DNA of 64,000 bases, from assembly GCA_019918135.1 (NCBI GenBank), contig WBZZ01000121.1, positions 40,001-104,000 of the forward strand, read 5' to 3'. The notes beneath the pieces were generated by a model. That model searched no databases, had not been told where the DNA came from, and worked only from the letters and a program-made list of their open reading frames with translations. The translations under genes and the position numbers were made by a program. Of this stretch, positions 40,476 to 50,373 are shown one piece after another. This stretch comes from Paulinella micropora. Lineage: Eukaryota; Cercozoa; Imbricatea; Euglyphida; Paulinellidae. The number at the start of each line of letters is the position of its first letter. The first letter of the stretch is position 1.

Positions 40476-42878
40476 CCCAACCACTCTGCACATTGCACAG
40501 AGAGTTTTGCAGATGTCCAAACCCAGCGTGCGCAAGGTGCCGAGGGGTGTGGCTTCTCCATACATCTTCTCTTCCCACCACCCAGTCCCTAGGTAGAAAA
40601 AGCTAGCACTAGCGGAAATGCCACTTGGCAGCTGCGCTCTTGCTCTTTTCTCCCCAACCACTCTGCGCATTGCACAGAGAGTTTCACAGCGCACTACACA
40701 TATTGTGCGCAAGGTGCCGAGGGGTGTGGCTTCTCCATATATCTTCTCTTCTCACCGCCCAGTCGTTAGCTAGAAAAAGCTAGCACTAGCAAAAATGCCA
40801 CTTGGCAGCTGCGCCCTTGCTCTTTTCTCCCCAACCACTCTGCACATTGCACAGAGAGTTTCACAGCGCACTACACTCGCCGTACGCAAGATGCCGAGGG
40901 TTGTGGCTTCTCCATACATCTTCTCTTCCCACCGCCCAGTCCCTAGGTAGAAAAAGCTAGCACTAGTAGAAATGCCACTTGGCAGCTGTGTTCTTGCTCT
41001 TTTCTCCCGACCCACTCTGCGCATTGCAGAGAGAGTTTTACAGAGGTCCAAACCCATCGTGCGAAAGGTGCAGAGAGGTGTGGCTTCTCCATACATCTTC
41101 TGTTCCCACCGCCCAGTCCCTAGGTAAAAAAAGCTAGCGCTACTAGAAATGCCACTTGGCAGCTGCGCTCTTGCTCTTTTCTCCCGAACCATTCTGCAGA
41201 TTGCAGAGAGAGTTTTACTGAGGTTTAAACCCATCGTGCGCAAGGTGGAGAGGGGTGTAGCGTCTCCACATATCTTCTGTTCCCACCGCCCAGTCTTCAG
41301 CTAGAAAAAGCTAGCACTGCCGTCAATGCCACTTTGCAGTTGCGCTCTTGCTACCTAGGGACTGGGCGGTGGGAAGAGAAGATATATGGAGAAGCCACAC
41401 CCCTCGGTACCTTGCGCACGATGAGTGTAGTCCGCTGTGAAACTCTCTGTGCAAAGTGCAGAGTGGTTGGCGAGAAAAGAGCAAGAGCGCAGCTAAGTGG
41501 CATTTCCGCTAGTGCTAGCATTTTCTACCTAGGGACTGGGTGGCGGAAAGAGAAGATGTATGGAGAAGCCACACCCCTCGGCACCTTGCGCACGGCGAGT
41601 GTAGTGCGCTGTGAAACTCTCTGTGCAATGTGCAGAGTGGTTGGGGAGAAAAGAGCAAGAGCGCAGCTGCAAAGTGGCATTTTTGCTAGTGCTAGCTTTT
41701 TCTAGCTAACGACTGGGCGGTGAGAAGAGAAGATATATGGAGAAGCCACACCATTCTGCACCTTGCGCACAATATGTGTAGTGCACTGTGAAACTCTCTG
41801 TGCAATGCGCAGAGTGGTTGGGGAGAAAAGAGCAAGAGCGCAGCTGCCAAGTGGCATTTCCACTAGTGCTAGCTTTTTCTACCTAGGGACTGGGCGGTGG
41901 GAAGAGAAGGTGTATGGAGAAGCCACACCCCTCGGCACCTTGCGCACGATGGGTTTGGACATCTGCAAAACTCTCTGTGCAATGTGCAGAGTGGTTGGGG
42001 AGAAAAGAGCAAGAGCGCAGCTGCAAAGTGGCATTTCTACTAGTGCTAGCTTTTTCTACCTAGGGACTGGGCGGTGGAAAGAGAAGATCTATGGAAAAGC
42101 CACAGCACTCTGCAGCTTGGACGCCACGAGTTTGGACATTTGTAAAACTCTCTGTGCAATGTGCAGAGTGGTTGGCGAGAAAAGAGCAAGAGCGCAGCTG
42201 CAAAGTGGCATTGACGGCAGTGCTAGCTTTTTCTAGCTCAAGACTGGGCGGTGGGAACAGAAGATATATGGAGACGCTACACCCCTCTCCACCTTGCGCA
42301 CGATGGGTTTGGACCTCTGTAAAACTCTCTCTGCAATGTGGAGAGTGGTTGGGGAAAAAAGAGAAAAAGCTGGCACTAGTAGAAATGCCACTTGGCAGCT
42401 GTGTTCTTGCTCTTTTCTCCCGACCCACTCTGCGCATTGCAGAGAGAGTTTTACAAATGTCCAAACCCATCGTGCGCAAGGTGCAGAGAGGTGTGACTTC
42501 TCCATACATCTTCTGTTCCCACCGCCCAGTCCCTAGGTAGAAAAAGCTAGCGCTACTAGAAATGCCACTTGGCAGCTGCGCTCTTGCTCTTTTCTCCCGA
42601 ACCACTCTGCAGATTGCAGAGAGAGTTTTACTGAGGTTTAAACCCATCGTGCGCAAGGTGGAGAGGGGTGTAGCGTCTCCACATATCTTCTGTTCCCACC
42701 GCCCAGTCTTCAGCTAGAAAAACCTAGCACTGCCGTCAATGCCACTTTGCAGTTGCGCTCTTGCTCTTTTCTCCCCAACCACTCTCCACATTGCAGAGAG
42801 AGTTTTACAGAGGTCCAAACCCATCGTGCGCAAGGTGGAGAGGGGTGTAGCGTCTCCATATATCTTCTGTTCCCACCG
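40476..42878. repeat. 177-bp satellite of element A, with an inverted middle block
   Basis: Units repeat every ~177 bp (CTCCCCAACCACTCTGC... TTGCTCTTTTC) from 40,476 to about 41,351, about five units. The array then runs in the opposite orientation to about 42,362, about six units, and returns to the first orientation to 42,878, about three units. Since 177 = 59 x 3 the frame stays open and reads RTMGLDICKTLSAM..REKRAR-type 59-residue repeats. Copy B has the array in one orientation throughout. Confidence 0.9.
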
Positions 42879-43432
42879 CCCGCGATAGGAGCTGAAATAG
42901 AAGCGAGTTTCTGCAGTGCAACAGGAGTGGAGCAGTGATTATATGGAAAACAGAACGAAAGCTACTGCAGGCTCCTGCGCGTGCCCCTGCCTGCACGACT
43001 CAGTTAGTATTAATATTTTGCTCGCTTGCTTTCTGCCTACCTGCTCCTGCCTACCTGCTCGCGTGCCTGCAGTCTACGCGTGTGCTATTAATACTGCCGG
43101 TTACTCCTAGAAGCAAAGCTCAGTGCTACTACCACCGCTTAGTACAGAAATCGGCAGTTGCAACAACGCTGTATCTCTATATAATAAGAATCATGTTATG
43201 AATATTAAAAATAGTGAGCATCGGAATATATTTTAATAATCAATTAGTATGCAAATATTAAGATGAATCAGGTCCGTCCACTTTCGTATTAATAAATTTT
43301 CAATAAATATTATCGATAGGCATGAACAATTTAGCGGCCGTGCTACTACCACAGGTCCCTAAAACAGCAGGTTTGCTCTCCCTCTATTACTACCACAGGT
43401 CCCTAAAATATCAGGTTTGCTCTCCCTCTTGA
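42879..43432 (-). repeat. Element A right terminal inverted repeat
   Basis: Inverse of 31,330-31,879, including the doubled 44-bp end unit, and nearly identical to the inverse of 52,125-52,678. Confidence 0.85.
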
Positions 43433-44551
43433 CGGGGTCGACAACTGGTACTCGCGTCTGTTCCAGCGGCCCGCGGCGGAGGCAGGCGGAGGCGAGCACG
43501 GCTCACCGCCGGCGGACCCAGTGGGCGACATGTTCCTGCGCTTCCACGTGGACCTGCTGTGCAACGAGTGCCGCGAAGCGGGTGTGCAGCCCAGGAACTG
43601 CAAGCACAATGCGCACCTGTTGCCCGCCTGGCTGAACAGCACGGGGCAGCAGCGAGCCGAGGCCTTTATGAAGTCGGATTCGCACCGTATACGCACAAGA
43701 GCTGATGGGGTCTATCGTCTCGGCCGGGGGTGGTTTGCTGGGCAGGGGCTCCATAGCCCGACTGCTGGCGCCGGTGCTGAACCCGGAGCTGGAACTGGAG
43801 CGTGTGCTGGGGCAGCAGGCGCAGGCGGGCGCGTACGCCCCGCAGGCGACGCTGCAGCGCTTGGCGGCGGCGCGCGAGGCGGCAGCGGCGGCGCTGGGGC
43901 CGGCGGGCGAGGCCTTTGAGTCGCAGCAGCAAGCGCTGGTCTACGTCTTCATCTACCCGGCCGGGGGAGGCAGTTCTGAGACCGGGGCCGTGGCGCTGAC
44001 GGCGCACCCGCGGGCGGCCGGTCACTGGCTTTAGTAGGGATCTGTTCGCTGGCCGCGGCGGAGCCCGGGGGGCTAGACGGGGGCATGGCATCGTTTTTGC
44101 GGCAGCTGCAAGAACACCCCGGGCTCCGCGACGCTCATTTTTGCGTAGGGGTGGAGTCCAACTTTGGGGGGCAGCATTTTGTGCGGCTCTTGCTGGAGCG
44201 CTACGCGACTCCTCACCTGAACTCCTGGTCCGAGTGGTGAGACCCCGCCGCGCTGGCTCACCCCGAACAACAGGGCGCACAGCACGGCTTGTGCACGACG
44301 AGGCAGTGCCAGGTGGTTGGCGCTTATCTGCTGTGTGAGCAGCTGCGCCGAGGTAGCTTGGCGCTGGCGCAGGGGCTGGCTTGGGCAGGGCGCCCCTCAC
44401 GCCTGGACATGTTGCGCCTGTTGGAATCGCAGCTGCAGCAGCTCTCCGAGGTAAGGGGCGGCATTACCGGCAAGGGACCGGGGGGGCAGAATGACGACCT
44501 AGCTATGAGCTTGCTTTTGGCGCTTTACTGGATCCAAGTAGGCTCTGTCTA
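43433..44551 (+). pseudogene. Terminase large subunit (herpes UL15-type), nuclease half, fossil
   Basis: Reading onward from the element end, a Cys/His segment (LCNECREAGVQPRNCKHNAH, LLPAWLNS) is followed by the nuclease-domain hallmarks: VYVFIYPAGGGSSETGAVAL, then VGVESNFGGQHFVRLLLERY, then GKGPGGQNDDLAMSLLLALY. These correspond in order to the DPA..S.T, VEgN and DDL blocks of herpesvirus and tailed-phage terminases, which cut the concatemer during packaging. The ATPase half is not next to it. It is interrupted in places and treated as a fossil. Confidence 0.7.
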
Positions 44552-44569
44552 GCACACGTCTAGCCACAA

Positions 44570-44826
44570 AGCAAGAGGGAGAGAGAGAGAGAGAGAAAAG
44601 AGGGGGACGGATGTGAGAGGGGGGGGGGGGGGGCGGAGGGAAGAGGGGGGAGAAGAAGAAGGAGCGGGAAGGGGACGAAAGAAGGGGAGGGGATGAGAAA
44701 GAAAGAGGGCGGGTCGACATAACATTCTGGGCTTTTTTCTTCCTTCCTCTTGCTCTCAAAGTAGGTTTTTCTCCCTTTTGCTAGCTGTCACAGAAACCCC
44801 TGCAAAACGTTTTTAAAACGTGTAGA
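44570..44826. other. Purine-rich intergenic spacer
   Basis: GAGAGA and a G run of about 17 between the terminase and the next start. No frame of note; a TTTTTAAAACG stretch lies just before the next gene. Confidence 0.6.
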
Positions 44827-47243
44827 ATGGGCGAAGACACACCTCCAGACCTAGAGAATCACGAGGAAGGAGAAGATGAGGAGGAAGAGCCAGAGAAAGA
44901 ATTGTCAGAGATACTGCGCTCCCTGGACGTTGAGCCGTCACCGGAACCGGCGGTTGGCCAGGAGTTTGGGGCAGCTGTTGCTGACACGTTGGCCTCGTCG
45001 TTGGGCCCGGTGCTCTCCAATAGGGGGAGGCCCCCCGAGGTTCTGCCCACTGAGTCGCTGGCAGCCGCGGCGGCGGCGGCCCTGCCAAGCCCAGTCCTCC
45101 CAGTCTTGATTCACACAAACACGTCATTGTCCGCCCCCCGAGTGCTCGCCTCGGGGGAGAGGACGACGTGTCCGCCGCCGGACGACGAGTTGCAGCAAAA
45201 AAGAAAAAAGGACAAAGAGCCAGCAGCGGGGGGCAAAAGGCGGAAAGAGGAGGAAAGAGAAGGGAAAAAAGAAAAGGAGAAAGAAGTGCGGGGACAGGCG
45301 CCGGGGGTGCGGGGGACAGAGGAGATCGTACCGGATTGGGCGAGGTGGAACAAGATGCAATTGCTATTTGGCGGTTCGCATATTTCCTATGACGTCAGCC
45401 TCGAGCGGGTGGTGTTTGCCCCCCGCCCCCCGCTGCTGGCGGAGCCACAGGACAAGGAACACAAGGCTTTCGAGTTTGTGGAGGCGCAGATGGCGCTGGG
45501 AGAATGCGCCTTGGGCGTGTGCGTGATGTACCAGAGCCTGCGCGAGCGTGACTCGGGCCCCCAGCGCCAGCGCCCGATGCCTATGGAATCTGTGTGTTAT
45601 CAGCCGAGGTCGCTCCTGTACAGCTTTTGGGACTACAGCAAGAGCAAGGGCGCAGGGTACGAGGAGTTGCTGCACCCGGAGCTGCGCGAGCTGTGCGACA
45701 ACAAGGCCGGTACGCACGTGCTGGCCGGGAGGCAGCCGGCGCCAGCGCCCTCCACGTCGGCGCCGAATTTCGATACAGCCTCGGTTGCCTCCCACCCGCG
45801 CCCGCGCGGGCGGGGCCAGGCGCTGCCCATCAGCAGCAGCAACCAGTGGTACCTGCTGTCGCCGCCGCGGCGGCACCGCTGCCCGAGGCCACTGCGCAGC
45901 AGCTGGCCAAGCTGCTCAAGTTGGTGTTAGGAGTGTCGTCGGTACAGGCGGGCGACGTGCAGGCGCTGTGTAGCTGCGTCCTGGCGAACGCGGTGCTGGT
46001 GCGCTCAGTGCTGTCACAGGTGGTGGTGGGGGTAGTCCTAAACCCATTGCTGGCGGCCATCCCCAGGTCGCACTCGCACAACGTGGCGCTCGTGCACGAC
46101 CGGGACGGCGTGGCTTTCTTGTGCAGCACGCAGCGCTTCCGTTCGGGCACGCCCCTGTGCTTGCCCCTGCTGAACGACGATATCTACCAACCTCACGGCC
46201 AAGGTCTGCCAGCCGAGCTGAGCAGGCACGTCATTGGCTCTCAGGCTGAGGCGGACCTGACTCAGACGATGGAGTCCTTCTTCGGGGCTAAGAGCCCGCC
46301 GGTGCTGCTGCGCGAACTACCGGAACTGCGGCGGCTCCTTGGCACAGCCGAGTCGATCAAGCCGCGCAGCCTGCGGGACCGGGATTGCGTGCAGCTCTGC
46401 TACCGTGTAGCTGCCTACGTCGTCAGCGAATCGGCCCTGCGCTGCGCGCGTATGGCCTTTGCTCAACAGCTGATTATGCAAGCAGAGTGTGTTGTGCCCG
46501 AATCTTCGCCGCGGTCGGGCTCGGACGCGCCGGAGCGCGAGCAGCCCCAGCCGCCGCGGTCGACGACGCCCCTCCATGCACGCCGGGAGCGTGGCAAGTG
46601 GTGGCAGGATCTAAGCGCGCTGGCGGATGGTCTGGTGACCATGGAGTTACACGTCGTTTACCTGGAAGCCATGCTGTTGTTGTTACACCGCCTAGGCGCG
46701 CGTCGCTTTCTCAAGAACGTGGCGCGCTGCACGGTAGCTCAGCACGGCCGGGCGCCCCCATCCGGTACATTGGCCCGGACGGGAGAAAAGGCGAATTCGT
46801 TGAGGGAGGAGGCGGCGGCGGCCTCGGTTTTGTACGTGGTTTGGGCGCAGCGGCTGGCGTCTAGTTGCGCGAGTTATCTGCACCTGTTTTATGAGGCAGC
46901 GCCGCACTCGTGCTACACCAACAAGACGCCCCGGCAACCGCCCCTCTACACCCACGGCCTCGCACTCTCCACGCGGCTGCACTGTGCGATTCTGGTGCTT
47001 CTCCGCGCCTTGCATGAATCAGTCCCGGCCGGCGCCCCCCGGGGCGACGTTGACCTCATCCGCTGTACGCTGGAGCCCTGGACGCAGGCTCTGCCGTCCT
47101 TGCACACTCTGGTGACACAGAGCTTGGACGAGGTTATTAACTGCGAAACGGATCTACTCTCAGCCGCCCACATCCGGAACGACCGCATTGAGGTTTGTGT
47201 GAACAATTTGGAAAGCATTTACAACAACGTCCTGCGTGAATAA
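44827..47243 (+). pseudogene. Large unrecognised viral protein, acidic/basic N-terminus, helical C-terminus (fossil)
   Basis: Starts MGEDTPPDLENHEEGEDEEE. A very acidic tip is followed by an Ala-rich part and a Lys/Glu stretch resembling a nuclear-localisation region (QQKRKKDKEPAAGGKRRKEE). A conserved-looking domain follows (DWARWNKMQLLFGGSHISYD, FVEAQMALGECALGVCVMYQ). The second half continues in another frame, with many helices and Cys (SLRDRDCVQLCYRVAAYVVS, SLDEVINCETDLLSAAHIRN), to the stop at 47,243. Size and place next to the terminase would suit a capsid-associated or portal-type protein, but no motif proves it. Confidence 0.45.
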
Positions 47244-47352
47244 TTAAAAACACAAGAACACGCACCAAGGAAAAAAAAAGAGCGGCGGGGTTATATGGTG
47301 GTTTCTATTCGTCAATTTTAATAATAAGTAATACTACCCAGCTAAACTAAGC

Positions 47353-48390
47353 TCAGGCGCATTGTGTTAGGAGTTCGGAGGCGGTTATGGCGGCGGTCGC
47401 CGCTGGTGCAATTTGTACCAGACAGTCTAGCTGGAACGTGTCTCCCAGCCGGCCGTTGCCCGCCTTGCACCTGTACTGGAACAGCGTGTCCGGCTGATTG
47501 CGCAAGACCTTGTTAATCCACAGCGGCCAGCACGTGATTTCCCGGCCTTCCATGGTGAAGCGTAGGGCTAGCTCGGGCTCCGGCTCGCCGCACGAATAGC
47601 CGCGCCAGGGCGACTGTACCTCCAGCAGGGAGTCTAGCCCATCGCGCTGGACGTTGTTGTTGTAGGGCCAGGGGCAGAAAACCTCCGGCGCCAGAAAGCC
47701 TGGAAGGCGCTCCGACGGCGCTGCGCCGGCCCCCGTCAGCCCCGCAATCAGCCAGCACGTGGGTTGGAACGGCAGCGTGCTGGCCCCGTCGGGGACGAGC
47801 TCGGGCATAACACTCCACTCGGAGACCAACGCCAAGACAAAACAGAAATCGGCGGGCGAAATGTAACCTCCGTTTTCAGGGTCGTACAAGTAGGCCCGCG
47901 GGATATCCAGGCGCGGCATAGCGGGGGCATCGGGAACTTATCGGGCAGCGACAAGCAGGCCCAGTGCATGGCGGGGTCGAGTGTAGACTGAGAGTCGGTT
48001 TGCGACACGATCGCGTCTACCCAGCTGGTTCCTAGCGTGCACTGCACCGTACGGAGCCCGCAGACATAGAGCATGCTCCGCGCTACGTCACACGCGGGGC
48101 CGGCATAGCCATCTCCGCACACGCAAACCGGTCCGGCCAGGGACGACGACATTCCGCAGATGCCCTTGTTGTTGCAAGTTGGGTCATCGAGTCCGTTTAG
48201 GTTCCGACAAGTAAGGCACAGCGGCTCGGAGGAGGCGGGGGGATTTACGTCAAAGTAACCTGGCTTGCAAACACAGCTTCGTGCCTGCGCCCCGCCCGCC
48301 GGAGTCTGGACCGCGTTGGGGGGACAGGCATTTTGCCCTTTACTTATTGACAGCGTTAGTATTAGTAGCAGCACGGGGGGCATTTGGACG
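47353..48390 (-). pseudogene. Secreted EGF-like, Cys-rich glycoprotein (fossil viral envelope-type gene)
   Basis: Has a signal peptide (MPPVLLLILTLSISKGQNA). Two EGF-like Cys modules follow (CVCKPGYFDVNPPASSEPLC and CNNKGICGM...CVCGDGYAGPACD). A larger Cys/Trp domain with FCPWPYNNN and WPLWINKVLRNQPDTLFQYR extends to the stop at 47,353. There is no membrane anchor at the end, so it would be secreted or held by a partner. The two parts lie in different frames (about one break or an intron). It could be a captured host extracellular protein. Confidence 0.5.
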
Positions 48391-48596
48391 ACAGAAAGTT
48401 CTTCCTCTTTCCCTTCCCTCCCCCCCCCACCCCCTTTGAGGCTTCTCATGGTAAGACCAAAAAGGAGGAAGAAAGGGAACAGAAATCCTCTTCCTTTCCC
48501 CCCGGGAGGGGGGGGGGGGAAGCTCCCCCTCCCTCCCCACCTTCCCTCCGTCTTTTATGTCTCTTGTTTTTCCTCTTCTTTTCTTGCAAAGAAAAA

Positions 48597-49693
48597 TGGA
48601 CGTCCATTCTAAGGAGGATCTACAAGTGTACAGGAAATGTGCGCTGGTGTGCCTTTTGACCTGTTTCCCGTACCAGTGTCTTGCTCGTATACAAGACGAG
48701 TCCGGTGCCAAGGTCTCGTCTTGGCTTTCCTCTCCGGGGTTAGAGCTGGATGAGAGTAAAATCAAGGATCTGTTGCACATAGCGATCGAGCATGGGAACT
48801 GCAGTATTGGTATTAGTTTGGGTGCCCCGAACGACAGCACGGCGTGCCGATTAGACTCTTTGCCGCCATCATCGGATCAGACCGAGCAGTGCAAACGGGA
48901 TCGGGTGTGCGCTTACGAATGCAAACGGCGGGAACTAAGCTCGGTGCTGTGGTACGACCAAGACCGTAAAGCGGCCGTTCTAGCACTACGCGCAACTTTT
49001 ACCACACAGAACCGCTTTTTAGACCTCCAGTGCTGGCGCCACAGAATTGAAGGCACCTCGACGCCCAGGAAAAGGGACTCCTCCTCCCTGTGCTACCGGC
49101 AAATACATTTGGCTGTTGCTGAAATGAAAGAGCAGGCGGATAAGGAAAATGTTTTCTGCCACACGGGTTTTTACAAAGCACTTGGCTCTTGTGTAACGGA
49201 GCGCCCCCTACGCTTTCTCATTAAACGCATGGAAAGTAAGGAGCTAGACAGTCTCTGGTGCATAGGCATGTCGCTCGGAGGCGCCCTGGCCGCCCTCGTC
49301 GGCGCCTGTGCCGCCAAGCTTCTGCCCGAGACACAAGTCGAAGTTGTGAGCTTGGGAGCGCCCATGTTTGGTAACAGTGCTTGCAACAAACTCGTTCTTC
49401 AGATGCTAAGCCGAACAGGTAGATTTAGGTGTAGGTGGACTCGCGTGTACAAGGAGAATGACATTGTCCCTAAGTTGCCCGCCAGTTTTATGCGCAGTGG
49501 TTCCTACGAACACCCAAAGTCGACAGACGGACCGCCAGGCATCAAGGATTTGTATAAAGAGGTAAAAGAGGTCTCTGATGGTAGTAGAGCCCAAGGCATA
49601 CGCCATTGCTTATGGCACACATGCCTGAACAGAATGGACAGATCTTACTATTCTCATGCCGTCTACTACGGAATACCCGAGGTAATCTCCTAG
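48597..49693 (+). CDS. Class-3 lipase (alpha/beta hydrolase), apparently whole
   Basis: The likely start is 48,597 (MDVHSKEDLQVYRK); an in-frame Met 39 bp upstream would add a hydrophobic tip. Counted from that upstream Met, the nucleophile elbow GMSLGGALAALVGA falls near residue 237, followed by VVSLGAPMFGN, the usual strand after it. The acid residue lies in VYKENDIVPKLP near 301 and the His in YYSHAVYYG near 366. The spacing fits class-3 (triacylglycerol) lipases. There are many Cys in the first half. The product would hydrolyse acyl esters of lipids. Large DNA viruses carry such lipases. The frame has no interruption. Confidence 0.75.
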
Positions 49694-49699
49694 GCTGAA

Positions 49700-49880
49700 G
49701 TTTCTTTTGCTAGGCTCTGGGGAAGAAAAAGAGGGAAAGTGGATGGGAGGGAGGGAAAGGGTAGGGAGGCAAGGGGGGGGGGGGGGGAGTAGGAGTGTGT
49801 GTGTGCTGGAAAAGAGGAGGGGAGGAGGGGAAGGGGAGGGAGGGGGGGGGGGGAAAGGAAGAGAAAAGGTTTTGCTGGTG
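49700..49880. other. G-rich spacer
   Basis: GGGA and GAGG runs with G tracts of about 13 and 11. No gene. Confidence 0.6.
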
Positions 49881-49889
49881 CGCCGCCTT

Positions 49890-50293
49890 TTCTGTTTTCT
49901 CTCTTTTTCTGTCCGGGACGACAAGCGAAAATCACAAGTGTGACCGCTGCACCCCGCAAGCCCCTGCCGAGCCTCCAGCTTAGCTTTGAGCCGCGCCTGT
50001 TGGCGCCTTTGCTGCTTGCCAGGCCCGGGCAGGCGTTGGGTGTTATTCCGGCCGACACTGCGTGGCAAGAGTTACTCGATACGTCCAACGTGCTGGAGTG
50101 TAGCCCGCACTTTCGGGCGTCAGTGGTTAGAACGGTCGGCCCGCCCGCGATCCACTACACGAGTGGCTATTGGAGCGAGCCGCACCAGCGGTACGTGTCA
50201 TTCTTGGACATGTCGGAGATCAAGAGGCGCAGGAGCTTGCGTGTAGGCTGGCACTACCAAAATCGTCGTCGCGTGCTGCACAAGTTTACATAA
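49890..50293 (+). CDS. Small basic viral-block protein
   Basis: The frame ends SEIKRRRSLRVGWHYQNRRR VLHKFT. Its recognisable part begins near 49,950 (APRKPLPSLQLSFEPRLLAP) and contains YTSGYWSEPHQRYVSFLDMS. The upstream 90 bases are low-complexity Gly/Arg codons, so the true start is unclear. No family is known to me. A TATTAAAA signal follows the stop. Confidence 0.4.
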
Positions 50294-50373
50294 TTGGCCT
50301 TTACCGTGCTGTGCTTTCAGTGTATAAGACTTGATTTTTTATTAAAACACTTTTTTTTGTTGGTATTGGCTGG

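Larger units (their letters stand above)
31330..43432. mobile_element. Element A: 12.1-kb element with ~550-bp terminal inverted repeats and a Ubl-Ulp1 polyprotein gene
   Basis: Both ends start TCAAGAGGGAGAGCAAACCT and share about 550 bp in inverted orientation (31,330-31,879 and 42,879-43,432). The left 5.5 kb holds one large spliced gene on the minus strand. The right 6 kb is poly-C, CA-rich, GATA, 13-bp and 177-bp repeat DNA. There is no reverse transcriptase, integrase, polymerase or capsid gene that I recognise. A second, inverted, truncated copy (B) starts at 52,125. No clear target-site duplication can be named because the left and right flanks belong to different genes. Confidence 0.8.

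Noticed and set aside
38708-40592. Very long frames reading FCFAFLFRFS (plus) and KQKIETENRNRK (minus), and their counterparts at 54.4-56.0 kb
   Set aside because: They follow entirely from a stop-free 13-bp tandem unit, are open on both strands at once and have no unique sequence.
40476-42878. CRISPR-like array
   Set aside because: The 177-bp units are contiguous with no spacers, and the palindromic arrays at 16-20 kb have uniform 7-8-bp spacers rather than unique ones. No cas-like gene is present.
31330-43432. Element A as an LTR retrotransposon or a Polinton
   Set aside because: The end repeats are inverted, not direct, and no reverse transcriptase, integrase, pPolB, packaging ATPase or capsid-like gene is visible. 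The Ulp1-like domain alone recalls the Polinton protease but is not enough.
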